Shown: one piece after another, positions 38,606-48,080 of the stretch
Layout of the letters: the number at the start of each line of letters is the position of its first letter
How positions within the stretch are numbered: position 1 is the first letter of the stretch
Assembly: GCF_000021325.1 (NCBI RefSeq)
Contig: NC_011365.1
Coordinates: 1-64,000 of the forward strand
Direction of reading: 5' to 3'
Source: Gluconacetobacter diazotrophicus PA1 5
GTDB lineage: Bacteria > Pseudomonadota > Alphaproteobacteria > Acetobacterales > Acetobacteraceae
Length of the DNA: 64,000 bases
Program-made: the position numbers and the translations under genes
The notes under the pieces: generated by a model
What the model was told of the DNA's origin: nothing
What the model saw: only the letters and a program-made list of their open reading frames with translations
The model's database searches: none

Positions 38606-39913
38606 GTGGATATTATCGACAGACGTCCCAATCCCCATGGGAAGAATATCGAAAATCGGCGGCGCGTGCTGCAGCGCGCCCGTGCCGCCGTGCAGAAGGC
38701 CGTGCGCGATTCGGTCGCGCGCGGCAAGATCAGGGAGGTCGGGCAGGGAAATGCGGTGTCGATCCCGTCGGACGCGCTGCATGAGCCCACCTTCCACCGC
38801 GTCTTTTCCGAGGGTGTGCGCGAGATCGTGCTCACCGGTAACCGCGAGTTCTCGCGCGGGGACCGGCTGCAACGCCCGCCGGGCGGCGTAGGGCAGGGCG
38901 GTGGCGGCGAAGGGCAGGGCGGCGAAAAGGGGGGCGGCGAGGATTCCTTCCGCTTCGTGCTGAGCCGCGACGAATTCCTGGACCTGTTCTTCGACGACCT
39001 GGAACTGCCGGACCTGGTCAAGCGCGAGATCGCGGCCACCGAGACCAGCAAGCCCACCCGCAGCGGGCTGAGCAACGAGGGCGCGCCGTCGCACCTGGAT
39101 CTGGGGCGGACGATGCGGCGGTCGATCGCCCGGCGCATCGGGCTGGGCCGTCCCAAGCCCGACGACCTGCGCGAGATCGAGGCCCGGATCGCCGAACTGG
39201 AGGACCGCCGGCCCCTGGGGACCGAGGATCTGGACGAACTGGAATCCCTGTGCGAACGCCGGGGCACGCTGCGCCAGCGCCTGGCACGGATTCCGTGGGT
39301 CGATCCGGTCGATCTGCGGTTCCGCCGCTATACCGTCGTGCCGCAGCCGGCGACGCGGGCCGTGATGTTCTGCATCATGGACGTCTCGGGCTCGATGACC
39401 GAGCGGATGAAGGACCTGGCGAAGCAGTTCTTCCTGCTGCTGCACGTCTTTCTGGAGCGGCGGTACAAGAAGGTCGAAATCGTCTTCATCCGCCACGCCG
39501 AAAGCGCCGAGGAGGTGGACGAGGAAACCTTCTTCCACGATCCGCGCACCGGCGGGACCATCGTGTCCTCGGCGCTGGAACTGATGTCCAGCATCCAGCG
39601 CGAGCGCTTTCCGTCGGGAAGCTGGAACATCTATGTCGCGCAGGCGTCGGACGGCGACAATGCGTCGTCCGACACCACCCGGACCGCCAGCCTGCTGCGG
39701 GACGAGATCCTGCCGGCGGTCCAGTACTATGCCTATATCGAAATCACGGGCTCGGGGGCGGTTATCCGTGGCGAGACCGACCTGTGGCGCAGCTACCGGA
39801 CGATCGCGGATGAAAACGACCACCTGGCGATCCGGCAGGTCGGCGACCGCAAGGAAATCTTCCCCGTTTTCCGCGAACTGTTTTCCCGACAGCACGACAC
39901 GGCGGAGGCATGA
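38606..39913 (+). CDS. yeaH: YeaH/DUF444 von Willebrand-like protein
   Basis: A 435-residue protein of the DUF444 family. The GTG at 38606 gives VDIIDRRPNPHGKN; no other start exists downstream of the prkA stop that keeps the conserved N-terminus. A Gly-rich, low-complexity linker (about 90-115, GGVGQGGGGEGQGGEKGGG) separates an N-terminal part from a C-terminal VWA-like domain with MDVSGSMTER (DxSxS MIDAS metal motif) near 258-267. It works with PrkA and SpoVR in an unknown stress process. The stop overlaps the spoVR ATGATGA. Confidence 0.9.
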   Translation: MDIIDRRPNPHGKNIENRRRVLQRARAAVQKAVRDSVARGKIREVGQGNAVSIPSDALHEPTFHRVFSEGVREIVLTGNREFSRGDRLQRPPGGVGQGGGGEGQGGEKGGGEDSFRFVLSRDEFLDLFFDDLELPDLVKREIAATETSKPTRSGLSNEGAPSHLDLGRTMRRSIARRIGLGRPKPDDLREIEARIAELEDRRPLGTEDLDELESLCERRGTLRQRLARIPWVDPVDLRFRRYTVVPQPATRAVMFCIMDVSGSMTERMKDLAKQFFLLLHVFLERRYKKVEIVFIRHAESAEEVDEETFFHDPRTGGTIVSSALELMSSIQRERFPSGSWNIYVAQASDGDNASSDTTRTASLLRDEILPAVQYYAYIEITGSGAVIRGETDLWRSYRTIADENDHLAIRQVGDRKEIFPVFRELFSRQHDTAEA

Positions 39914-41481
39914 TGAACCAGATCACGCCCAAAGGCGGTGGGGATGGGGGCGGCGCCCGGCCGGGCGGCCTGCTCTATTCCGGCAATGACTGGAACTTCC
40001 AGATCCTCCGCGATTGCTACGATGCGATCGCCGAGATCGCGGACAAGGAACTGGGGCTGGAACTCTATGCCAACCGGATCGAGATCATCACGTCCGAACA
40101 GATGCTGGACGTCTATACCTCGCACGGGATGCCGCTGGGGTACAAGCACTGGTCGTTCGGCAAGCGCTTCATCGGGCATGAAAACGCCTATCGCCGCGGA
40201 CTGATGGGCCTGGCCTACGAGGTCGTCATCAATTCCGATCCCTGCATCAACTATCTGATGGAGGAAAATTCGGCGACGATGCAGGCGCTGGTCATCGCCC
40301 ACGCCGCGTTCGGCCATAACCATTTTTTCCGCAACAACCGGCTGTTCCGCGAATGGACGGACCCGTCGGAGATTTTGGACTACCTGGAATTCGCCCGCGG
40401 CTTCATCGCGCGGTGCGAGGAACGGCACGGCGTGCGCGCGGTGGAGCGAATCCTGGATGCCGCCCACGCCCTGCAGAACCAGGGCGTCCACCGTCATTCG
40501 GGCGCCCGCAAGCTGGATCTGAAGGCCGAGCAGCAGCGCGCGCGCGAACGGCGCGCCTATGAAGACAGCATGTTCAACGATCTGTGGCGCACCCTGCCCA
40601 CCGAACCGGCCGGCGAGGAAGGGCAGGCCGAGGGCGCCCTGGCACGGCGCCTGCTGGGCCTGCCCGAGGAAAACCTGCTCTATTTCCTGGAAAAGAACGC
40701 CCCCCGCCTGGCGTCGTGGGAGCGCGAGATCATCCGGATCGTGCGGATGGTCGCGCAATATTTCTACCCGCAGCCCCAGGTGAAGATGATGAACGAGGGC
40801 TGCGCCACCTGGGTGCATTCCTACATCATGCGCCGGCTGCATGAACTGGGCCGGATCGACGACGCGGCGTATCTGGAAGTCATCCATTCCACATCGAATG
40901 TGATCAGCCAGCCCGGTTTCGATGCCGGCGGCGGACCGTCCTTCAATCCCTACGCGCTGGGCTATGCGATGATGACCGACATCGCCCGGATCTGCGAGAC
41001 ACCCACCGAGGAGGACCGGACCTGGTTCCCCGATATCGCCGGCAACGGCGACCCGATCGGCACCCTGCGGCATGCCTGGGCGGAATACCGGGATGAAAGC
41101 TTCATCCAGCAATTCCTTTCCCCCAAGGTGATCCGGGATTTCCGCATGTTCCGCCTGCGCGACGACACCAGCCAGCCCTACCTGCTGGTCGACGCGATCC
41201 ATGACGAGGCCGGATATCGCGACATCCGCCGCAGCGTGGCGCTGACCTACGATCCCGGGACGTTCTATACCGAAATCGAGATCGTGGATGTGGACCTGCT
41301 GGGCGACCGCACCCTGGTGCTGGAACATCGCAGCCGCACCGGCCAGATGCTCCAGCCCGGCGATGCGCGGCAGACGCTCGATTATCTTGCATTATTATGG
41401 GGTTATGGCGTCATCCTGAAGGAAATCGACAGCCAGACCGGAACCGTCGTCACCACCCATTCGGCCAAACCATCCGCATAA
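39910..41481 (+). CDS. spoVR: SpoVR family protein (YcgB-like)
   Basis: A 523-residue SpoVR homologue; the name comes from Bacillus spore-cortex formation, but the family is common in Gram-negatives. Conserved blocks include GMPLGYKHWSFGKRF (near 76-90) and VMIN-type NSDPCINYLMEENS (near 112-125), HAAFGHNHFF near 135 and NEGCATWVHSYIM near 296-308. Either ATG at 39910 or 39913 could start it. It completes the prkA-yeaH-spoVR operon and is followed directly by a CGCCGGG/CCCGGCG hairpin. Confidence 0.9.
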   Translation: MMNQITPKGGGDGGGARPGGLLYSGNDWNFQILRDCYDAIAEIADKELGLELYANRIEIITSEQMLDVYTSHGMPLGYKHWSFGKRFIGHENAYRRGLMGLAYEVVINSDPCINYLMEENSATMQALVIAHAAFGHNHFFRNNRLFREWTDPSEILDYLEFARGFIARCEERHGVRAVERILDAAHALQNQGVHRHSGARKLDLKAEQQRARERRAYEDSMFNDLWRTLPTEPAGEEGQAEGALARRLLGLPEENLLYFLEKNAPRLASWEREIIRIVRMVAQYFYPQPQVKMMNEGCATWVHSYIMRRLHELGRIDDAAYLEVIHSTSNVISQPGFDAGGGPSFNPYALGYAMMTDIARICETPTEEDRTWFPDIAGNGDPIGTLRHAWAEYRDESFIQQFLSPKVIRDFRMFRLRDDTSQPYLLVDAIHDEAGYRDIRRSVALTYDPGTFYTEIEIVDVDLLGDRTLVLEHRSRTGQMLQPGDARQTLDYLALLWGYGVILKEIDSQTGTVVTTHSAKPSA

Positions 41482-41500
41482 CGCCGGGCACGTCCCGGCG
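41482..41500 (+). terminator. Hairpin directly after spoVR
   Basis: A perfect 7-bp stem CGCCGGG / CCCGGCG with loop CACGT starts at the base after the spoVR stop. There is no T-run, so termination may need other factors; an amine dehydrogenase promoter must lie in the remaining 166 bp before 41667. Confidence 0.4.
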
Positions 41501-41666
41501 GATCGGGAAAACGGGCTGGCCTTCGCCTGCGAAAATTTGTATCGAATGGAGATCGAAACGGGAGGCGATCGGTCGTGCGCGGCCCGATTCCCGATACGAT
41601 GCTGGTGTGGCGAGAAACAAGGTTGCCGGATGATCACGCTGTCGCATTCCCCCGCCGGACGGCTTC

Positions 41667-42893
41667 ATGCCCTCTGAGCGGCGTTACGGTGCCATCCGCC
41701 CTCTGGCCGCCCCGCTGACCGTCGCCGCCCTGCTGGGCGCGGCGATCCTCCAGCCCCTCGTCCCCCCGTCGGGGGCCCGCGCGGCCGAACCCATCCTGCA
41801 GACCGAGGAGAGCGACATCGTGACGCTCCCGCCCGGCGGCCCGCATCGGGTCCTGGTGCAGGACGGGGTGTACCGTCACAGCAAGGACGGGCGCGTCTAT
41901 GTGGTGGACCTGGACAGCGGCAAGCTGCTGGGCATGGTCCAGGCGGCGTATAACGCCAACGTCGCCGCCGACCCGGCGGGCAGGACGTTCTACGTCGCCG
42001 AGACGGCGTGGGAGCGGGGCAATCGCGGCAGGCGCCACGACATGCTGGTGGCGTACAATCCGCTGACGCTGGAACCGACGCTGGACATCGACCTGCCCAG
42101 CCGCGCGCTGATCACGCCGAAGAAGGCCGACATGGCTGTCAGCGCCGACGGGCATTACGTCTATGTCTACGATACCAGCCCGACCAATTCGGTCCACGTC
42201 TTCGACGCGGCGCGCAAGGACGTGGTGCGCACGGTGGACGTACCCGGCTGCGCGCTGGTCTATCCGTGGGGCGGGGCGGGGTTCTCCTCGATCTGCGGTG
42301 ACGGATCGCTGGCCAACGTGGCGCTGGACAAGACGGCCACACCCAGCCTGACCCATACCGCGCCCTTCTTCGTGCCCGACCGCGACCCGGTCTTCGAACA
42401 CAGCCCGCAGGTCGCGGCCAGCGGGCATGTCTGGTTCATTTCCTACAGCGGGCTGGTCTACGACACGACGCTCGGGCCGCAGTCGAAGATCGGCGCGCCG
42501 TGGTCGATCCAGGCTGCTGCCGGGTTGAAGCCGGCCTCCGACGCGCGGGCCCCGTTCGCGGTGACGTGGCGGCCGGGCGGGTGGCAACTGGCGGCGGTGC
42601 GGGCGCGGGATTCCCACCTGTTTATCCTGATGCATCGGGGTCCGTTCTGGACCCACAAGGACGCGGGCACCGAATTGTGGGAACTGGACCTGAAGACCCG
42701 CAAGCTGGTGCGGCGCATCCATCTGGCGGCGCCCAGCATGATGGTCGGCGTGACGCAGGACGCGGCCTCGCGCATCATGCTGACCGATGAAGCCGGGGAC
42801 CTGACGGTGCTGGACGGCGCCACCGGCGCGCCGGTACGCACGATCAGGAACCTGGGCGAAGCGCTCATCTTCACCGTGGCACCAGGGGAATGA
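41667..42893 (+). CDS. Amine dehydrogenase heavy chain (MauB/AauB-like)
   Basis: A 408-residue periplasmic beta-propeller subunit. The signal region (MPSERRYGAIRPLAAPLTVAALLG..ARAAE) is followed by repeated blade motifs, for example RVYVVDLDSGKLLGMV, HYVYVYDTSPTNSVHVFDA and GDLTVLDGATGAPVRTIRN. The early AETAWERGNRGRRHDMLVAYN is characteristic of methylamine/aromatic amine dehydrogenase heavy chains. It binds the TTQ light chain encoded next. The gene stop overlaps the light-chain start region (ATGA at 42890-42893), an unusually direct heavy-light arrangement without mauE/mauD between them. Confidence 0.9.
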   Translation: MPSERRYGAIRPLAAPLTVAALLGAAILQPLVPPSGARAAEPILQTEESDIVTLPPGGPHRVLVQDGVYRHSKDGRVYVVDLDSGKLLGMVQAAYNANVAADPAGRTFYVAETAWERGNRGRRHDMLVAYNPLTLEPTLDIDLPSRALITPKKADMAVSADGHYVYVYDTSPTNSVHVFDAARKDVVRTVDVPGCALVYPWGGAGFSSICGDGSLANVALDKTATPSLTHTAPFFVPDRDPVFEHSPQVAASGHVWFISYSGLVYDTTLGPQSKIGAPWSIQAAAGLKPASDARAPFAVTWRPGGWQLAAVRARDSHLFILMHRGPFWTHKDAGTELWELDLKTRKLVRRIHLAAPSMMVGVTQDAASRIMLTDEAGDLTVLDGATGAPVRTIRNLGEALIFTVAPGE

Positions 42894-43474
42894 CGCGCGT
42901 GACGGAGACCCGGAACGACATGGAGCGCAACGGTTTCGATCGCTTGACCGAACGGCTGGCCCGCTATCTGGCGGGCCGGTCCTCGCGACGCGGCGCGCTG
43001 GCGCGGCTGGGCGGCTGGGCGGCGTCCGTCCCGCTCTTTCCGCTGCTGCCGGTCTGGCGGGGCGACGCCCGGGCGGCGGACGCGCCCGCGGCCCCGTCGG
43101 CGGCCCCGTCACCCTTCGCGGCGAAGGCGCAGGCCAAAGACGACACGAAGTGCGATTACTGGCGGTATTGCGCCATCGACGGCAATCTGTGCACCACCTG
43201 CGGCGGCGGGGTGCATAGCTGCCCGCCCGGCACGCATCCGTCGCCGACCTCGTGGATCGGGACCTGCTTCAACCCGCAGGATCGCCGGTCGTACCTGATC
43301 GCCTATCGCGACTGCTGCGGGCAGGATGCCTGCAACGAGCAGAACTGCCTGGGTACCGACGGCGACCTGCCGACCTATCGCCCGCAGGCCAATAACGACA
43401 TCATCTGGTGTTTCGGGACCGGCTCGCTTCTCTATAACTGCTCGACAGCCGCAATCGTAGGAACCGCTGAATGA
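42890..43474 (+). CDS. Amine dehydrogenase TTQ light chain (MauA/AauA-like)
   Basis: The 194-residue catalytic subunit carries the tryptophan tryptophylquinone cofactor made from two Trp residues. A long Tat-type leader is present (RSSRRGALARLGG, then a hydrophobic run ending GDARAAD). The core begins KCDYWRYCAIDGN. TTQ tryptophans are in TSWIGTC (Trp57-equivalent) and DIIWCFG (Trp108-equivalent), and the active-site aspartates in CAIDGN and YRDCCG are kept. Compared from memory with the Paracoccus light chain, one disulfide pair is moved (see findings). Its stop overlaps the cytochrome ATG at 43471-43474. Confidence 0.93.
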   Translation: MTRVTETRNDMERNGFDRLTERLARYLAGRSSRRGALARLGGWAASVPLFPLLPVWRGDARAADAPAAPSAAPSPFAAKAQAKDDTKCDYWRYCAIDGNLCTTCGGGVHSCPPGTHPSPTSWIGTCFNPQDRRSYLIAYRDCCGQDACNEQNCLGTDGDLPTYRPQANNDIIWCFGTGSLLYNCSTAAIVGTAE

Positions 43475-43932
43475 AGAAAATCCTTACCCTGGCCGCCACT
43501 CTGTCCCTGGCCGGGGCGACGACCGCTTTTGCCGCGCCGGATGGCCAGGCGCTGTACGGGGCCAATTGCGGCATCTGCCACCAGGGTGGCGGCGTCGGCG
43601 CGCCGGGCCAGTTTCCGCCCCTGGCGAACCGGATCGACAAGATCGCCTCGACCCCCGAAGGCAAGAAATACGTGACCCAGGTGCTGGTGAACGGCCTGGC
43701 CGGCTCGATCCAGGCGGGGGGCGCGACCTATGTCGGCTTCATGCCCAGCTTCAAGAGCCTGCCCGACGACCAGATCGCGGCCATCCTGACCTATCTGTCG
43801 TCGCTGGGTTCGACCAAGCCCGCCCCGGTCTTCGCGGCGGCCGATCTGGCGGCGGCGCGTGCGGCGCCGATGTCGTCCTCGGCCGTGGCCGCGGCCCGAA
43901 AGACGCTGAATGCGGCGCATCCCCTTCCGTAA
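43471..43932 (+). CDS. Periplasmic monoheme cytochrome c of the amine dehydrogenase cluster
   Basis: A 153-residue exported cytochrome c with a clean Sec signal (MKKILTLAATLSLAGATTAFAA) and one heme site CGICH near residue 32; the likely Met ligand is in VGFMPSFKSL near 92. An Ala-rich tail follows (115-150). It overlaps the light-chain stop and probably accepts electrons from TTQ in place of amicyanin. Its 3' end overlaps the next cytochrome by 23 bp in another frame. Confidence 0.88.
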   Translation: MKKILTLAATLSLAGATTAFAAPDGQALYGANCGICHQGGGVGAPGQFPPLANRIDKIASTPEGKKYVTQVLVNGLAGSIQAGGATYVGFMPSFKSLPDDQIAAILTYLSSLGSTKPAPVFAAADLAAARAAPMSSSAVAAARKTLNAAHPLP

Positions 43933-44410
43933 GTCGGTCTGGCCGGTCATCGCGGTTCTTGCGGTGGCCGGTCTTCTTCCGCCGGGGCCTGCAGCCCGGG
44001 CGCTGGACCGGACCCGCACGACCTACCTGACCAAATGCGGCGGATGTCACGGGATCGAGGGCCAGTCGGGCCAGACCTATATTCCGACCCTGCGTGACCG
44101 GATCGGGGTGCTGACCTGCACGGCGGAAGGACGGTCCTATCTGCTGGAGGTGCCTGGGGTGTCGATGTCGCTGATCCGCGACGACGCGTTGATGGCGCAG
44201 GTGATGAATTTCGTCCTGTTCGACCTCGGGGGCGCCAGCACGCCCCGGGGCACGGCGCCCTTCACCGCGCGCGAAATCCATGCCCTGCGCGGCCACCCGT
44301 TGGACACGACCGACCTGCCGACGGTGCGAGCGGCGGTGTGGGCGCGGGCGACGGCGGCCTGCGCGGCCCAAGCCGGTGGGCATTCCGGCGGGCGTTCCGG
44401 CACCTACTGA
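43910..44410 (+). CDS. Second monoheme cytochrome c-like protein
   Basis: A 166-residue exported protein: signal MRRIPFRKSVWPVIAVLAVAGLL..AARA, one heme motif CGGCH near residue 43-47, and a possible Met ligand in VSMSLIRDD or ALMAQVMNF. It starts inside the previous cytochrome gene and is the last of the four-gene amine dehydrogenase unit. It is too small, with only one heme, to be the diheme maturation enzyme MauG. Function as an electron carrier or assembly factor is inferred from position only. Confidence 0.8.
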   Translation: MRRIPFRKSVWPVIAVLAVAGLLPPGPAARALDRTRTTYLTKCGGCHGIEGQSGQTYIPTLRDRIGVLTCTAEGRSYLLEVPGVSMSLIRDDALMAQVMNFVLFDLGGASTPRGTAPFTAREIHALRGHPLDTTDLPTVRAAVWARATAACAAQAGGHSGGRSGTY

Positions 44411-44414
44411 CGCT

Positions 44415-45011
44415 TCAGGGCAGGCGGCGCGCCAGCTCGGCGATGGCGATGCGGAAGGCGTCGAACAGGTCGTCCCGCACGGCGACGTGCCCGCCGGACA
44501 GGTGGATGAATCCTTCGACCATTCCGTTCTGCAGCATGCCCTCGGAATGGGCCAGGATGCCGTCGCTGTCCTCGACCGCGCCGGACCCGACCGGGGCGTC
44601 ATGCGTGACGCGCGGGCGCAGATCGTCGCCCCAGGCGGCGCGGCGATATGCGCGCACCTTCTCGGGATACGGGCGCCCATCGGTCGTATAGCCGGCCAGT
44701 GGCTTGCCCTGCGCCATCATGTAGCCGATTTCCACCGCCGTGCCCGGGTCCATGTCGGCGGCGCGGCGGAACGGGTCGATGCAGAAGATCCCGCCGGCGC
44801 AGCGATCCATCAGGGCGCGGTCGGCCATGACGATCTTCAGCATCGTCTCGGGGCCGGGGGGCAGGGATTCGATGCCGGCCTGGCCGTCGAAAGGGGCCAC
44901 GCCCTCGACCCCCGCCGCGCGGCACAGCACGCGCAGCCGGTCGAAAATCGCGATCGCGCCGGGCCGGAAGACCAGGTCGCCGGCCAGATAGACGGTCTTG
45001 TTCGTGCCCAT
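44415..45011 (-). CDS. Nucleoside 2-deoxyribosyltransferase family protein
   Basis: A 198-residue protein with the NDT fold: MGTNKTVYLAGDLVFRP at the start (the YLAGP-type substrate loop), then CIDPFRRAADMDPGTAVEIGYMMAQGKPLAGY near 90-120, where the DxGTAxEIGYA motif holds the catalytic Glu. NDTs swap bases on deoxynucleosides or hydrolyse nucleoside monophosphates. It is convergent with the amine dehydrogenase cluster (4-bp gap) and divergent from guaB, consistent with a purine-related role. Confidence 0.87.
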   Translation of the reverse strand: MGTNKTVYLAGDLVFRPGAIAIFDRLRVLCRAAGVEGVAPFDGQAGIESLPPGPETMLKIVMADRALMDRCAGGIFCIDPFRRAADMDPGTAVEIGYMMAQGKPLAGYTTDGRPYPEKVRAYRRAAWGDDLRPRVTHDAPVGSGAVEDSDGILAHSEGMLQNGMVEGFIHLSGGHVAVRDDLFDAFRIAIAELARRLP

Positions 45012-45149
45012 GCCCCGAAAGTTCCCTCATCCCATCCATCGGGCCGCGTCCCCGTGCGTCTTTTCCTTGCCACGACCCGATTCGCATCTTATGTGGAAGC
45101 GCCAACGGTCGGGTACCCGAGGCTCTGGGACCCATGCAATGGTTGATGA

Positions 45150-46664
<1,515 letters not shown>

Positions 46665-46674
46665 TAGGACCGAC

Positions 46675-47964
46675 ATGACCCCCAGTGCGCGGCTCGCCGC
46701 CGCGATCGATCTGCTGTCGGCGATGGAGGCCACGCCCCGTCGCCCGGCGGATGCCGTCGCCAATGCCTTCTTCCGTGAACGACGCTATATCGGTGGCGGA
46801 GACAGGCGGGCGATATCGGCGCGTGTCTGGACCGTGCTGCGTCACTGGCGCCATCTGGCCTGGTGGCTGGATCGCGCGGGGGCGGCGGCCACGCCCCGGG
46901 CGCGGCTGATCGCGGCGCTGGCGCTGATGCCCCAGCCCGGCGAGGCGCCGCAGGACCTGTTCGTGTCCCAGGACCGCTACGCGCCGCAGCCCCTGTCGGC
47001 GGCGGAACGGGACCTGGCCACCCGGCTGCGCGGCCAGGCCATGGTCCACCCCGACATGCCGCGTGCGGTCCGGCTGGAAGTGCCGGACTGGCTGCTGCCG
47101 CGGCTGGAGGAAACGTTCGGCGCCGACCTGGATGCCGAAGTGGCGGCGCTGGCCGGCGAGGCGACGCTGGACCTGCGGGTGAACCTGCTGAAGACCACGC
47201 GGGCCGAGGCCGCGCGCCTGCTGGCCGCCGACGGCATCATGGCCGAACCGACGGGCCTGTCCCCCTGGGGCCTGCGCGTGCCCGGGCGGCAGCCGGTGAC
47301 GGCCACGGCGGCCTTCAAGTCCGGACTGGTGGAAATCCAGGACGAAGGCAGCCAGATCGTGGTGGCGGCCGCCGACGCGCGGCCCGGCATGCGGGTGCTG
47401 GATTACTGCGCGGGCGCCGCCGGCAAGACGCTGGGCATGGCGATGACCATGGAAAATCGCGGCCATATCGTGGCCTGCGACGTCTCCGAACCCCGGCTGG
47501 AGGGCGCGGTGCGCCGCCTGCGCCGCGCGGGCGTCCATAATGCGGAACGGCACCTGCTGGTCCCGGGCGACCGCTGGGCCCGGCGGCGGGCCGCCAGCTT
47601 CGACCGGGTGCTGGTCGATGCCCCCTGCACCGGAACCGGGACATGGCGGCGCAATCCCGACGCGCGGCTGCGCCTGACCGAGCAGGACCTGGCCGAACTG
47701 ATGGCCAAGCAGGCCGACATCCTGGCGACCGCCTCCGCCCTGGTGCGGCCGGGCGGGCGTCTGGTCTATGCCACCTGTTCGATCCTGCGCGAGGAGAACC
47801 AGGACCGGATCGCGTCGTTCCTGCGCGCCTCGCCGCATTTCCGCCGGGCGGAAACGGTGCCTGACCTGGCGCCCGATCTGGCACAGGATGGGATGATCGC
47901 GCTGTCACCCTTGCGGCACGGGACCGACGGATTCTTCGCCGCGATCCTGGAACGCACGGCCTGA
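46675..47964 (+). CDS. RsmB/NOP-type RNA cytosine-C5 methyltransferase
   Basis: A 429-residue SAM-dependent methyltransferase. The SAM site is VLDYCAGAAGKTLGMA near 242-257, motif IV DAPCTGTGTWRRNPD near 315-330 contains the PC dipeptide, and motif VI YATCSILREEN near 364-374 holds the catalytic Cys. The N-terminal 130 residues give a Sun/RsmB-like helical RNA-binding part. It starts ten bases after guaB. The exact target (16S m5C967 or another) is not decided. Confidence 0.88.
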   Translation: MTPSARLAAAIDLLSAMEATPRRPADAVANAFFRERRYIGGGDRRAISARVWTVLRHWRHLAWWLDRAGAAATPRARLIAALALMPQPGEAPQDLFVSQDRYAPQPLSAAERDLATRLRGQAMVHPDMPRAVRLEVPDWLLPRLEETFGADLDAEVAALAGEATLDLRVNLLKTTRAEAARLLAADGIMAEPTGLSPWGLRVPGRQPVTATAAFKSGLVEIQDEGSQIVVAAADARPGMRVLDYCAGAAGKTLGMAMTMENRGHIVACDVSEPRLEGAVRRLRRAGVHNAERHLLVPGDRWARRRAASFDRVLVDAPCTGTGTWRRNPDARLRLTEQDLAELMAKQADILATASALVRPGGRLVYATCSILREENQDRIASFLRASPHFRRAETVPDLAPDLAQDGMIALSPLRHGTDGFFAAILERTA

Positions 47965-47985
47965 ACAAAAAAAACGTTCTTTTTT
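47963..47985 (+). terminator. Weak terminator-like element after the methyltransferase gene
   Basis: GAAC (47963-47966) and GTTC (47976-47979) flank an A-run and are followed by TTTTTT. The element overlaps the stop codon. The stem is short; A-run/T-run pairing could extend it. Confidence 0.35.
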
Positions 47986-48080
47986 AATGACAAAGTGGTC
48001 GATCGTTCCGGATTGTCGCTGTCCCGGCCCGCGTTGTAATCTGACGGATATCAAGGCGGCCCAACAGGTCGGGAGACGCA

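Noticed and set aside
38875-38940. Gly-rich repeat in yeaH as a foreign insert
   Set aside because: A Gly-rich linker at this place is normal for DUF444 proteins.
43910-44410. mauG for TTQ maturation
   Set aside because: MauG is a larger diheme protein; this product has 166 residues and one CxxCH.
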